Origin: Lachnospiraceae bacterium
GTDB lineage: Bacteria; Bacillota; Clostridia; Lachnospirales; Lachnospiraceae
Direction of reading: 5' to 3'
Length of the DNA: 64,000 nucleotides
Assembly (NCBI GenBank): GCA_021770785.1
Contig: JAETQH010000004.1
Span: 1-64,000, forward strand
A program made the position numbers and the translations under genes. The notes under the pieces were generated by a model. It saw only the letters and a list, made by a program, of their open reading frames with translations. It did no database searches and was not told where the DNA came from. How positions within the stretch are numbered: position 1 is the stretch's first letter; the number at the start of each line of letters is the position of its first letter. This document shows, one piece after another, positions 17,150 through 25,879 of this stretch.

Positions 17150-18058
17150 TCATCTTTTATATTGATTAAAAAGTAGCTCTACCTCATCTCTTGTGGCAAG
17201 CTCTTCCGAAAATGCTGAGGCACTTCCGGTACAAAGTCCCGTGTAAAATGCTTTCTCATAGTCCCGGCTTTCCAAATAGCCTGCCAAAAAACCTGCCACC
17301 ATGGAATCTCCTGCGCCCACAGAATTTACCACTTTTCCTTTCGGCGCCTCCGCCTCATAGACGCTTCCGTCTTCTGCCACTAAAACTGCTCCCTCTCCTG
17401 CCATGGACACCAGAACATTTCTTGCTCCCATATCCTGCAGCTTTTTCGCATAGGGAACAACTTCTGCCTTCTTTGAGAGCTCCACGCCGAAAATTTCTCC
17501 CAGCTCATGGTTGTTGGGTTTTATCAAAAGCGGATGGTACTGCAGCACGTTGACCAGTAAATCCTTCGTGGCATCTACTGCGATATGCAGTTTCTTTTCC
17601 TGCAAATGCCCCATGATATCCATGTAAATGGTCTTTGGCATCACATCCGGAATACTACCTGCCAGCACCAGGACATCCCCCTCCGAAAGCTCATCTAATT
17701 TTTCATACAGTTTCTTGATATCTCCCTCTCCTATGGCCGGTCCCTGCCCGTTAATCTCCGTCTCTTCCCCGGAACGGAGCTTTACGTTAATACGGGTCAT
17801 TCCCTCCGCCACCGAAATAAAATCTGCACGTATTCCTTTTTCTTCCATCAGACTTTTCAATTTCTCTCCGGTAAAGCCTGCAAAAAAACCTAACGCCGTA
17901 CTTTCCACTCCCAGATTTTTCAGTACAATCGACACATTGATACCCTTTCCTCCGGGAAAAAGCTTTTCCTCACTGGTGCGGTTGACTTTGCCGCAGGTGA
18001 AGTGAGGCACCGTCACAATGTAATCTAAGGATGGGTTAAATGTTACCGTATAAATCAA
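17150..18058 (-). CDS. fruK: 1-phosphofructokinase
   Basis: The product is a 302-residue PfkB-family kinase. It converts the fructose 1-phosphate made by FruA to fructose 1,6-bisphosphate for glycolysis. The family signatures are present: FPGGKGINVSIVLKNLG near residue 35, and the catalytic VNSVGAGDSMVAGFLAG near 245, with the base aspartate in GAGDS. Its length is standard. It lies between fruR and fruA. Tagatose-6-phosphate kinase is a related alternative, but the operon context favours fructose. Confidence 0.93.
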   Translation of the reverse strand: MIYTVTFNPSLDYIVTVPHFTCGKVNRTSEEKLFPGGKGINVSIVLKNLGVESTALGFFAGFTGEKLKSLMEEKGIRADFISVAEGMTRINVKLRSGEETEINGQGPAIGEGDIKKLYEKLDELSEGDVLVLAGSIPDVMPKTIYMDIMGHLQEKKLHIAVDATKDLLVNVLQYHPLLIKPNNHELGEIFGVELSKKAEVVPYAKKLQDMGARNVLVSMAGEGAVLVAEDGSVYEAEAPKGKVVNSVGAGDSMVAGFLAGYLESRDYEKAFYTGLCTGSASAFSEELATRDEVELLFNQYKR

Positions 18059-18126
18059 ATTTCTCGCCCCTTTCTGTTATCCTTTTACTTGAAAAATATT
18101 GTTTTTTGAATGTCTATTTTTTATGG

Positions 18127-18873
18127 TTACGATACCTGAATAATATTCTTACAATTCCGGAAAACTTTTTGTTCCAACCCGGTGGTAATAATCGTTGCGC
18201 TCTCAAAATCCCCGAAAGTAACGCTGGAAATCTGATTGAATTTGCTCTCATCCGCAAGAACATACCGCTCTTTACAGTTTTCCATGGATTTCCGTTTCAC
18301 CATCGCCTCCTTAAACTCCGGAGTGGAGAATCCCCTCTGCAGGCTGATACCGTTAGCGCCCCAGAACCCTTTGGTAAAATTGTATTTTTCCAGCGTCGCC
18401 ACCGCTTCCTCTCCCACAATGGCTTCCGTCACCGCTTTAAATTCCCCGCCGAGAATATAAACCGTAAATCCTTTCCCCGCTAATTTTTTCGCATGGGTGA
18501 TGGCGTTTGTCACAAAAACTGCATTCTTATGAGAAAGATAGTCAATCATCCGTTCCGTGGTGGTTCCGGCATCTATATAGACGAAATCTCCGGGTTCAAT
18601 GAGGCCTGCCGCATATTTTGCAATGATTTCTTTCGCCTCCTTGTTCTGCTCCTTGCGGTGTACCACTTCATCATCTCTGGTGCTGTAAACCGTATTTTTT
18701 AAAACCGCCCCTCCGTGCACCTTGATAAGCTGTCCGCCTGCGTCTAATGCAGTTAAATCTCTTCGGATTGTGGACTCGGACGCATCCAGCTCTGTCATCA
18801 GCTGCTGCACCGTCACGCTCCCCATACTTTCTAGTATGGATAAAATTTTTGCAAATCTTTCTTCTGTCAGCAT
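18127..18873 (-). CDS. fruR: DeoR-family repressor of the fructose operon
   Basis: The product has 248 residues. The N-terminal winged helix-turn-helix (about 1-55) has the DeoR signature SVTVQQLMTELDASESTIRR. The C-terminal DeoR sensor domain has VYIDAGTTTERMIDYL and GGEF segments that bind a phosphorylated sugar. It is the first gene of the fru-pts operon and probably represses its own promoter until fructose 1-phosphate accumulates. Two identical 13-bp repeats flank that promoter and are the likely operators. Confidence 0.9.
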   Translation of the reverse strand: MLTEERFAKILSILESMGSVTVQQLMTELDASESTIRRDLTALDAGGQLIKVHGGAVLKNTVYSTRDDEVVHRKEQNKEAKEIIAKYAAGLIEPGDFVYIDAGTTTERMIDYLSHKNAVFVTNAITHAKKLAGKGFTVYILGGEFKAVTEAIVGEEAVATLEKYNFTKGFWGANGISLQRGFSTPEFKEAMVKRKSMENCKERYVLADESKFNQISSVTFGDFESATIITTGLEQKVFRNCKNIIQVS

Positions 18874-18894
18874 AAATCAGCCCTCCATTTTCCA

Positions 18895-18907
18895 TCAAAA
18901 TCATTCA
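18895..18907. promoter_or_regulatory. FruR operator candidate, copy 1
   Basis: TCAAAATCATTCA occurs here and again at 18971-18983, both preceded by TTTCC[AG]. This copy lies downstream of the -10 box in the untranslated leader of fruR. Binding by FruR is inferred. Confidence 0.55.
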
Positions 18908-18931
18908 AATTCGTTCACATCTGTTACTTGT

Positions 18932-18960
18932 ATTATAATTTCAAAAACGGTCATAGTCAA
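18932..18960 (-). promoter_or_regulatory. Promoter of the fru-pts operon
   Basis: On the minus strand TTGACT (18955-18960) and TATAAT (18932-18937) are separated by exactly 17 nt, close to the sigma-A consensus. The promoter is bracketed by the two 13-bp repeats. Confidence 0.8.
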
Positions 18961-18970
18961 TCATTTTCCG

Positions 18971-18983
18971 TCAAAATCATTCA
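18971..18983. promoter_or_regulatory. FruR operator candidate, copy 2
   Basis: This is the second exact copy of TCAAAATCATTCA, 76 bp from the first and just upstream of the -35 box. Flanking partial copies (TCATTTTCCG, TTCACAAAACG) suggest an extended site. Confidence 0.55.
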
Positions 18984-19016
18984 CAAAACGAAACCTTCAA
19001 ATTTGTTAAAAGCATA

Positions 19017-19045
19017 CAAAAACAGCATGACCATACAGCCATGCT
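19017..19045 (-). terminator. Terminator of the phosphatase gene
   Basis: On the minus strand AGCATG and CATGCT form a stem (19024-19045) followed by GTTTTTG. It lies 24 bp after the phosphatase stop codon. The stem is short. Confidence 0.55.
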
Positions 19046-19068
19046 TCTATTACTATCCAATATAAAAT

Positions 19069-19695
19069 TTAAGACCGTCGTTCCTCCTCACGGAACCGTT
19101 TTACCGCCTGGGCAAGCTCTTCCCCGGAAAGCTCCACCACCTCCGTATTGTCTGCCCGGTAACGCTCTAACATTTCCCGCTCTTCGAAGGGGCAATCATC
19201 CATGTAGCAGCGCACCGCCATCAGCACCGCACTGTGGGTCACCACCAGCACATCCTCCCTCTCCCGTTCCAGAATGCAGGCAATGGCGGAAAATGCCCGG
19301 GAAACCACCTCCTGGTAGCTCTCTCCCTCCGGTGTTTTCCTATAGCGCCTTTGGCTGTTCCATGCCCTGTATTCCTTTGGAAATTCTTCACGCACCCGTT
19401 TCCAGCTCAGGCCTTCCCATTTTCCCAAACTCATCTCCCTTAACCCATCTAAGGGAATACAGGAAAGTCCGAGGGCATCTGCCACTGCCTCTGCCGTCTC
19501 TGCCGCCCGCAGCTGCGGGGATGTGTAAACCCTTACTGCCTGAAACTCCCCCTCCCTGCGCAATTTTACCAGCCGTGCCGCTAATTCCCCCGCCTGTCTT
19601 TTACCGTTTTCATTTAAAGGGATATCCGCAGAGCCCTGAATTTTTTTATTTACATTCCAGTCCGTTTCTCCGTGACGTACAAAATACATTTTCAT
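19069..19695 (-). CDS. Histidine phosphatase family protein
   Basis: This 208-residue phosphoglycerate-mutase-like phosphatase has the catalytic motif VRHGETDWN at residues 6-14. The second histidine is in VVTHSAVLMA (about 153), and the supporting arginine and glutamate are in YTSPQLRAAETAE and LREMSLGKWEG. Relatives include phosphatases of alpha-ribazole phosphate, sugar phosphates and phosphoglycerate. No cobalamin genes are nearby, so the substrate is open. GGAGAACGATAG precedes the ATG. It stands alone between terminators. Confidence 0.85.
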   Translation of the reverse strand: MKMYFVRHGETDWNVNKKIQGSADIPLNENGKRQAGELAARLVKLRREGEFQAVRVYTSPQLRAAETAEAVADALGLSCIPLDGLREMSLGKWEGLSWKRVREEFPKEYRAWNSQRRYRKTPEGESYQEVVSRAFSAIACILEREREDVLVVTHSAVLMAVRCYMDDCPFEEREMLERYRADNTEVVELSGEELAQAVKRFREEERRS

Positions 19696-19827
19696 CTATC
19701 GTTCTCCATTCTCTTCTAAGTGTCAGTTACTTTTATCTATCAGTTGTAATTTGAGCATACACGAAAAGCAGCAAAAACACAATGAAAAAATCCTCCAAAC
19801 TTGGAAGCTTGACAGCGGAAAACTAAA

Positions 19828-19857
19828 AGCAGGAGAATGCCCGCGCACGCTCCTGCT
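19828..19857 (-). terminator. Terminator of the sialic-acid ABC operon
   Basis: On the minus strand AGCAGGAG and CTCCTGCT form an 8-bp stem with a GC-rich 14-nt loop, followed by TTTAGTTTT. It lies 40 bp after the stop codon of the last permease gene. Confidence 0.7.
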
Positions 19858-19897
19858 CCCCTTAATAGATATTGCCCATTAATATAAATTCCAAACG

Positions 19898-20827
19898 TTA
19901 ACCCTTAACTGCCCCCATGGTAATTCCCTGAGTAAAATACTTCTGAAATGCGATAAACACCACAATAATCGGCACAGCAGCCAATGTGGCACCCGCCATA
20001 ATCAGACCAAAGTCCGTGGAATTCTCTGCCTGCAGTTTAGCAATACCAAGCGAGATTGTAAGCTTATTGGTACTGCTCAGCATAATCAATTGCATAAAAT
20101 AATCATTCCAGCTGTTGATAAATGTAAAGATTGCCAACGCACCGATACCTGGTTTAATCATAGGAAGAACAATCTGGGTAAAAGTACGCAACTCTCCTGC
20201 ACCGTCAATGCGGGCTGCCTCCAACATTTCTCCGGGGATCCCCTCGGAAAACTGTTTCATCAGAAACACACCAAAGGGCCATCCTACTGTCGGGAAAATC
20301 ACTGCCCACATCGTATTATACAATGATAATGATGACATCTCCCGCAGTAACGGAATCAAAATTACCTGCTTTGGCAATGCCATGGCACACACAATCAGAG
20401 AAAACAGCAATGTCTGTCCGCGAAAGCGTTTTTTAGCCAGCGCATATCCTGCCATGGCAGCCGTAACACAAGTGAGTGCCATAGCCATCAATGCCATAAA
20501 TACCGTGTTGACAAGCCAGCGAATAGCTGCCGGAACCACCGGCCCCGCTGAAAATATAATCGGATTACCGTCACTGGTAAAGTGACTGCTGAAAGGAATT
20601 CCAAACTCCCACAGCGGTGCCATCTGGCGGCTAAACAGTTTCCGAAAATTATCTAGCACCCACTCCTGCGGGAACCAATCCGGTGTCGTTGAATTAATGG
20701 ATGCTCCCGTTTTGAAAGCTCCCGTAACAATCCAGTAAAGCGGAAAGGCGAACAGGATTGCCAGAATAACCAACAGAATCATCGATAATATCTTATATAG
20801 ACTTACATGTTTGATACCAGAATTCAT
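19898..20827 (-). CDS. Carbohydrate ABC transporter permease, MalG type
   Basis: The product is a 309-residue inner permease of a CUT1-type importer with about six membrane segments. The cytoplasmic EAA loop, EAARIDGAGELRTFTQIVLP, contacts the ATPase; it lies near residue 205. The C terminus ends with FTQGITMGAVKG, typical of MalG-like partners. GTAGGAGGTGAAAGC precedes the ATG. It lies 11 bp after the interrupted first permease. In this locus the likely cargo is sialic acid. No ATPase gene is present, so a shared MsmK-type ATPase elsewhere is expected. Confidence 0.9.
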   Translation of the reverse strand: MNSGIKHVSLYKILSMILLVILAILFAFPLYWIVTGAFKTGASINSTTPDWFPQEWVLDNFRKLFSRQMAPLWEFGIPFSSHFTSDGNPIIFSAGPVVPAAIRWLVNTVFMALMAMALTCVTAAMAGYALAKKRFRGQTLLFSLIVCAMALPKQVILIPLLREMSSLSLYNTMWAVIFPTVGWPFGVFLMKQFSEGIPGEMLEAARIDGAGELRTFTQIVLPMIKPGIGALAIFTFINSWNDYFMQLIMLSSTNKLTISLGIAKLQAENSTDFGLIMAGATLAAVPIIVVFIAFQKYFTQGITMGAVKG

Positions 20828-20838
20828 GCTTTCACCTC

Positions 20839-21750
20839 CTACTTCTCCTTTGCCAGCTTAAACTGTATTGCTGAAAGAAGTGCAATAAAGATTGCCAGAA
20901 TCACACCCATAGAGTTTGCATAACCGTAACGGTAAAGTTTAAATGCCGTGTAGTAAATATAGTACATTACCGTATCCGTACTATGATTCGGTCCACCGGA
21001 GGTTAACAACTGAATCAGTGCAAAACACTGGAAACTATTAATTGTTGTAATAACCAGTATATAAAGCGTGGTCGGCATGATAAGCGGCCACTTAATTTTT
21101 CAGAACAACTGAAATTTGTTGGCTCCGTCTACCTCCGATGCCTCCACCAGGGAAGAATCCACATTGCCCAGGGCAGAGACATACAGGACAATCGGCTGTC
21201 CTACCGATGTTGTAAATAAGATGAGAATGATACACCAGAGTGCGAAACGCTCATCTCCCAGCCAGTTAATATTGGTATCCAAAATCCCTACCCCTTTTCC
21301 AACATAGTTGAAAATGCCATAGTAATTGTTGAACATCCACTTCCATACTACTGTAACCGCTACAGAGCCGGTTACTACCGGCAGGTAGAAGATACACCGA
21401 AATGTGGAGAGTACCGGACCTTTCAAATTGTAGATTGCTGATGCGACCCACAAAGAAAAGACACAGACGGTGGGTACAGACACCACCACGATTATAATTG
21501 TATTCTTTAAGGATCTAAGGAAAATAGGATCCTTCCACAATTCTGTATAATTCGCAAAACCAATAAAAACATCCTGTGTATCTTTTCCCATAGTAGAGTC
21601 AAAAAAACTTGTTACAATACACAGAACCATGGGAATAATAACAAACCCCACAAAGAAGATCAAACTCGGCAGAAGAAAAAGATATGCCGAACGTGTCTCT
21701 CTTCTAACCAAAGCACGGCTTCTGTTTGTTGTATATGATGACTTTGCCAA
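20839..21750 (-). pseudogene. Carbohydrate ABC permease (MalF/UgpA type) with an in-frame TGA
   Basis: Two ORFs in the same frame together encode a standard permease of about 303 residues. The first part (216 residues, TTG start at 21750 with GAGAGGGG upstream) ends at TGA 21100-21102, directly after DGANKFQLF in the EAA loop. After the stop the frame continues KIKWPLIMPTT through the last two membrane segments to 20839. Family members have tryptophan at the stop, so one G-to-A change (TGG to TGA) explains it; there is no frameshift. Without readthrough the product lacks the end of the EAA loop and the C-terminal helices and should not work. Sequencing error, a true nonsense mutation or readthrough are all possible. 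Confidence 0.85.
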
Positions 21751-21822
21751 TAGCTACACCCCTCTCTTTTTCCATCTTCATGCTTAGACCGGATAGCAGG
21801 ATGTTTGTCGCCTGAAATAACA

Positions 21823-21856
21823 CACCCCTTCCCCAACATCAGATGGAAAAGGGGTG
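21823..21856 (-). terminator. Hairpin between binding protein and permease genes
   Basis: On the minus strand CACCCCTT and AAGGGGTG form a stem with an 18-nt loop, 39 bp after the binding-protein stop codon, followed by TGTTATTTC. Partial terminators here are common in ABC operons and keep binding-protein levels above permease levels. Confidence 0.6.
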
Positions 21857-21894
21857 CCGCCTATCTCCGATAAGCATTTCTTTTAGTTCTGATT

Positions 21895-23280
21895 TTACTG
21901 TGCGTCAGCAATTGCCTGATTTGCATTTGTAACAAATGTTGCAGTCTCGGTTGTCACATCACCGCCGGTTCCAATACGCTGTAACATATTCCACCACTCA
22001 GTACGAGCTGTTGCCCAGCCTGGAACTACCTGATAATAATCACCCATGGATGGCAGGAAGTACACTGCGAACTCATCCATAATATCTGCATTCTCTGTAT
22101 TGGTATAAACACCTGTCATAGTTGGACGAACCGGGAAGTAAGAAGAAGCCTTTACACTTTCTACACCCTGTGTTTCATCATTGCATACAAAGTCAATAAA
22201 AGTCTTTGCCGCTGCAATCTTGGCTTCATCACCGTTGTCAAATATACCAAATCCCCAGATACCGCCACAGAGCTCTGTCATACCATCATCAGACGGGAAC
22301 AGCATCGGAAGAATTGTGGAACCGTCGTTAGTAGTCCCTGCTGCAGAGTTATCTGCATTTGTCTGCTGTGCTGCATTCCAGCAGAGAGACATTGCAAGTG
22401 TACCGTTGCGGAATAAGGTAATCTCCTCACCACCATTGATGGAAGCATCAAAATTGATTCCGTCCTGTGCATATAATGCTTCCAATGCTTTAATGTTTGC
22501 TTCACTATCTACAGTATATGCAGTATGATCTGCATTTGTGAAAGTACCGCTGTAAAGGTTGTTAATCAGTGCTCTTGTACCCTGATCTCCACCCTGTCCC
22601 GAACAGTAAATTGCTCCTACATTCTGAAATCCAGAGTCATAAACTGCCTGAACTGCATTGAAGAAATCCTCAGTGCTCCAAGTGTGGTTTTCTTCATCAA
22701 TGTACTGCATTGCGCCGGCTGCCTCAAATACGTCCCTATTGATTGCCATGCAATGTGCAACCATACAAAGCGGATACTCATAATATGCACCGTCGCTGGA
22801 CTGACATGCCGCTTTGACAGTGCCATACATTTCTTCACCTGCCTTTGTGTCAAACAACTCGGACAGATCTACCATAAGTCCTTTCGCTCCCCAGTTCGCT
22901 ACCAGACGCTCCGGTCCTTCCAAAACGAGATCCGGTGCCTGACCCCCTTCGATAGCGGTGTTCACCTGATCATCACCGTTGGTATAATCCAGATATTCCA
23001 CAGTAACGGAAATCTCCGGGTGTGCCTCATTAAAGTTTGTGATGATGCTGTCTACCGTTGCGGAATCTCCCCAGCCTCCTACAGGATATGTCCATAAGGT
23101 AATGGATGTACTATCTCCCGTTGGTGCTACAGCGTTATCCGCAATTTCCTCTGTTGCCGGCTGTTTGTTTTCCTCCTGTGCCTTATCTGCGTTGCCTGAA
23201 GTTGTACCGGTATCCCCGCCACATGCTGCCAGAGATAATACCATGGTTGCAGTAAGACCAAGTGCAAAAAGCTTTTTCAT
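21895..23280 (-). CDS. Sugar ABC transporter substrate-binding lipoprotein
   Basis: The product is a 461-residue extracellular binding protein. It has a lipoprotein signal: MKKLFALG, a hydrophobic core, then the lipobox LSLAAC with the lipidated cysteine near residue 20. A low-complexity linker follows, then a family-1 solute-binding fold (ITLWTYPVGGW). I chose the ATG at 23280 with AAGGAGGAAAACTTT upstream. The surrounding nanA, nanE, nanK and nanQ genes point to sialic acid or a sialylated glycan as ligand. It follows the RpiR regulator gene by 57 bp and precedes two permease genes. Confidence 0.9.
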   Translation of the reverse strand: MKKLFALGLTATMVLSLAACGGDTGTTSGNADKAQEENKQPATEEIADNAVAPTGDSTSITLWTYPVGGWGDSATVDSIITNFNEAHPEISVTVEYLDYTNGDDQVNTAIEGGQAPDLVLEGPERLVANWGAKGLMVDLSELFDTKAGEEMYGTVKAACQSSDGAYYEYPLCMVAHCMAINRDVFEAAGAMQYIDEENHTWSTEDFFNAVQAVYDSGFQNVGAIYCSGQGGDQGTRALINNLYSGTFTNADHTAYTVDSEANIKALEALYAQDGINFDASINGGEEITLFRNGTLAMSLCWNAAQQTNADNSAAGTTNDGSTILPMLFPSDDGMTELCGGIWGFGIFDNGDEAKIAAAKTFIDFVCNDETQGVESVKASSYFPVRPTMTGVYTNTENADIMDEFAVYFLPSMGDYYQVVPGWATARTEWWNMLQRIGTGGDVTTETATFVTNANQAIADAQ

Positions 23281-23337
23281 AAAGTTTTCCTCCTTATAAA
23301 TTTTTTTTATTTGTTCAGGCATAGCTACCTGTTCAAA

Positions 23338-24174
23338 TCAATTCAAGTATTGTCCGCTGCTTTTAGACTTTAACACCCGCAGCGTGTCATCATATAAATC
23401 CGCTTTCTTATATTTTTCATGAGTGACATAATTGTTATAGATAATATCCATCATCACCAAAAACGGATATTGAGGTGATATGACATTTCCGTAATTCAAA
23501 TGCTTCGTGGAGGCCACCAAAACCACCTCTGTGCAAAAGTCCGCATAACTCTCCTTGTCATTCGCCGTAAATAGAATTGTCTGTGCCTCCCGCCGGTGCG
23601 CCTCCTTCAAAAGATATAACACCTCCTCAGTCTCCCCACTGATAGAAAAACCGCAAACCATACTCCTTTTGTTCAGGAATACTGCCTGCATACGCATACG
23701 GTCTGTATCCTGCAGGGAATCTATATCAACACCGATACGCATAAAGCGATTCTCCATCTCACTGGCTGCTAAACCGGAGCTTCCTTTTCCACAGACCACC
23801 ACTCGATCTGCTCCATACATATACCTGACAATCTGTGCAATCTGTGCCTCGTTCATAAGGCTGTATGTCTTGTTGAGCAATTCCTGATAAGTGTTCAACA
23901 CCATCCGGGTGCTGTCGGCTACCGTCTCGCTTTTTTCCACAAAACTCTGTTCATATTGGTAAATAAATTCACGATACCCGTGAAATCCACATTTTTTTGC
24001 AAACCTTGACAGAGATGCTTCCGAAACAAAAATCATCTGTGCCACATTTTGTGCGGAAAAATCCATTTTCTGTTCATTATTCAGAAAAAAGTCTGCAATA
24101 TTTTTCTCTACATGCGTAAAACTATTGTATTTTGACTCAATAATAGGAACGATTGATTTTACGTAATATTCCAT
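23338..24174 (-). CDS. RpiR-family regulator of the sialic-acid locus
   Basis: The product has 278 residues. The N-terminal RpiR helix-turn-helix (about 15-75) contains VAQMIFVSEASLSRFAKKCGF. The C-terminal SIS sugar-isomerase domain (about 105-250) has VVCGKGSSGLAA and GFSISGETEEV segments that would sense a phosphosugar, probably ManNAc-6-phosphate or GlcNAc-6-phosphate. RpiR-type NanR proteins control sialic-acid genes in other Firmicutes. GGGAGGGCAT precedes the ATG. It is divergent from the SGNH hydrolase gene and lies upstream of the binding protein. Confidence 0.88.
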   Translation of the reverse strand: MEYYVKSIVPIIESKYNSFTHVEKNIADFFLNNEQKMDFSAQNVAQMIFVSEASLSRFAKKCGFHGYREFIYQYEQSFVEKSETVADSTRMVLNTYQELLNKTYSLMNEAQIAQIVRYMYGADRVVVCGKGSSGLAASEMENRFMRIGVDIDSLQDTDRMRMQAVFLNKRSMVCGFSISGETEEVLYLLKEAHRREAQTILFTANDKESYADFCTEVVLVASTKHLNYGNVISPQYPFLVMMDIIYNNYVTHEKYKKADLYDDTLRVLKSKSSGQYLN

Positions 24175-24199
24175 ATGCCCTCCCTTCCTCAGATTCTGA

Positions 24200-24228
24200 T
24201 TGTTCTTTCATTTCTTCAATGCTATGAT
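24200..24228 (+). promoter_or_regulatory. Promoter of the SGNH hydrolase gene
   Basis: TTGTTC (24200-24205) and TATGAT (24223-24228) are spaced by 17 nt, 33 nt before the ATG. TTTCTT and AAAGAAA flank the -10 region as an imperfect dyad that could bind the divergent RpiR regulator. Confidence 0.55.
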
Positions 24229-24260
24229 TAAAGAAAAAAGTCTCTACAGGAGGATCATCT

Positions 24261-24911
24261 ATGAACACAGTATCAAAAACCATTCTCTGCTATGGCGATT
24301 CCAACACCCATGGCTACAATTCATCCAATATGGGTCGCTTTTCCGAAAAAGAACGCTGGACCTGTCTTCTATCCAATCTGTTGGGCGACGGATACCTGGT
24401 TCGCGAAGAAGGCTTAAGCGGGCGAACCACATCCTTTGAGGATCCCCTCTTTGAAGGTCTAAATGGCTATTCTCTCATCTATCCTTGCATGCTTACCCAT
24501 GAACCTCTGGATTTACTCATCGTTATGCTCGGCACGAACGATGTAAAAGAACGTTTTTCCGCTACCCCTGAAAATATTGCCAAGGGTATGGAACGGCTGG
24601 TCACAAAAGCTCAAAACACGAAAGAAGCCTGGAGAAAAAATCCCAATATTCTCATCATTGCACCTCCGCCTATCGAGGAAGGCTACCGCAGTTCCTGCAT
24701 AAGCGGTGAGATGGGAAGCTTTTGTGTAGAAAAATCAAAAGCTCTGGCCCCTCTCTATGAAGATGTTGCCAATCGTCTGGGCTGTCATTTTCTGGATGCC
24801 GGAACAATTCCCGGTATTTGCATGTATCCTTACGATTACATGCATCTCTCTCTGGAAAGTCACCGTCTGCTCGCTGAGAAGCTTGCCGCAATGATTCCGC
24901 TTTTTATGTAA
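24261..24911 (+). CDS. SGNH/GDSL hydrolase, candidate sialate O-acetylesterase
   Basis: This is a 216-residue cytoplasmic esterase. SGNH blocks are clear: nucleophile serine in CYGDSNTHGY (about residue 14), glycine in EEGLSGRTT, asparagine in MLGTNDVKERF (about 95), and the Asp-His pair in PYDYMHLSLES near 195. It is the only plus-strand gene in the sialic-acid locus and its stop is 3 bp from that of nanA. That setting suggests removal of O-acetyl groups from sialic acid before the lyase acts, but the family also includes acetylxylan and other esterases. CAGGAGGATCATCT precedes the ATG. Confidence 0.82.
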   Translation: MNTVSKTILCYGDSNTHGYNSSNMGRFSEKERWTCLLSNLLGDGYLVREEGLSGRTTSFEDPLFEGLNGYSLIYPCMLTHEPLDLLIVMLGTNDVKERFSATPENIAKGMERLVTKAQNTKEAWRKNPNILIIAPPPIEEGYRSSCISGEMGSFCVEKSKALAPLYEDVANRLGCHFLDAGTIPGICMYPYDYMHLSLESHRLLAEKLAAMIPLFM

Positions 24912-24914
24912 TTA

Positions 24915-25835
24915 TTATGCCAGATATTTCTCTCTTGCCTGCTGAATCATATGAGCTGCTTCTTTCGCAATCGGTATGTCTTCCGGAATAAGGGCTGCCA
25001 AAGGCTTACGCACACCGCCCAAATCCAAATTTTCATTGATGCGCAGGATTTCCTTAATAATGCCATACATATTACCGTGTCCTGCGCACATTTTATAGAT
25101 GATAGCATCTACATCATACTGTATCTTACGAGCCTCTTCTAGCTTGCCCTCCGCCAGCAATTCGTTCATTTTCAGAAACAGCTCCGGCATTACACCATAG
25201 GTACCGCCAATCGCTCCTTCCGCTCCGATGATACGTCCGCTAATAAACTGCTCATCCGGTCCGTTGAAAATGATGTACTCCTCTCCGGCTGCCTGCTTGA
25301 ACATCTGGATATCCTGTACCGGCATAGATGAGTTCTTGACTCCGATTACTCTTGGGTTTTTACGCATCTCGGCAAACAATCCCTGGGTCAATGCCACGCC
25401 TGCCAGCTGCGGAATATTGTAGATAATAAAATCCGTATTCGGTGCCGCAGCGCTAATGTCATTCCAGTATTCCGCAATCGCATATTCCGGCAAATGAAAA
25501 TAAATCGGTGGAATGGCTGCTACTGCGTCTACGCCAAGGCTCTCGGCATGCGCCGCCAGTTCCTGACTGTCTTTTGTATTGTTACATGCAACGTGTGCAA
25601 TCACCGTCAGCTTGCCCTTCGCCACCTGCATCACATTCTCAAGTACAACCTTGCGATCCTCCACACTCTGGTAAATACATTCTCCAGAGGAACCGTTTAC
25701 ATAGACACCTTTTACTCCTTTTTCTATGAAATATTCGGTCAGCTTCCGAACACCCTCCGGACTGATATTTCCCTCTTGGTCGTAGCAGGCATAAAATGCC
25801 GGAATGACGCCCTTATATTTTTCCAAATCTCGCAT
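24915..25835 (-). CDS. nanA: N-acetylneuraminate lyase
   Basis: This 306-residue aldolase splits N-acetylneuraminate into ManNAc and pyruvate. DHDPS/NanA landmarks are visible: GSSGECIYQS for carboxylate binding (about 48-57), the catalytic tyrosine in IIYNIPQLAG, and the Schiff-base lysine in VIGVKNSSMP (about 165). GGAGGAGGAAATAAGTA precedes the ATG. It follows nanE by 44 bp in the same operon. Dihydrodipicolinate synthase is the related alternative, but the nanE, nanK and nanQ neighbours settle the call. Confidence 0.93.
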   Translation of the reverse strand: MRDLEKYKGVIPAFYACYDQEGNISPEGVRKLTEYFIEKGVKGVYVNGSSGECIYQSVEDRKVVLENVMQVAKGKLTVIAHVACNNTKDSQELAAHAESLGVDAVAAIPPIYFHLPEYAIAEYWNDISAAAPNTDFIIYNIPQLAGVALTQGLFAEMRKNPRVIGVKNSSMPVQDIQMFKQAAGEEYIIFNGPDEQFISGRIIGAEGAIGGTYGVMPELFLKMNELLAEGKLEEARKIQYDVDAIIYKMCAGHGNMYGIIKEILRINENLDLGGVRKPLAALIPEDIPIAKEAAHMIQQAREKYLA

Positions 25836-25879
25836 TACTTATTTCCTCCTCCCACAGGATAGTCCTGCTGGAATTTTTA

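Noticed and set aside
21078-21099. Frameshift or independent small gene for the second part of the interrupted permease
   Set aside because: Both parts are in the same frame with only a TGA between them, and the ATG at 21078 lacks a ribosome binding site.
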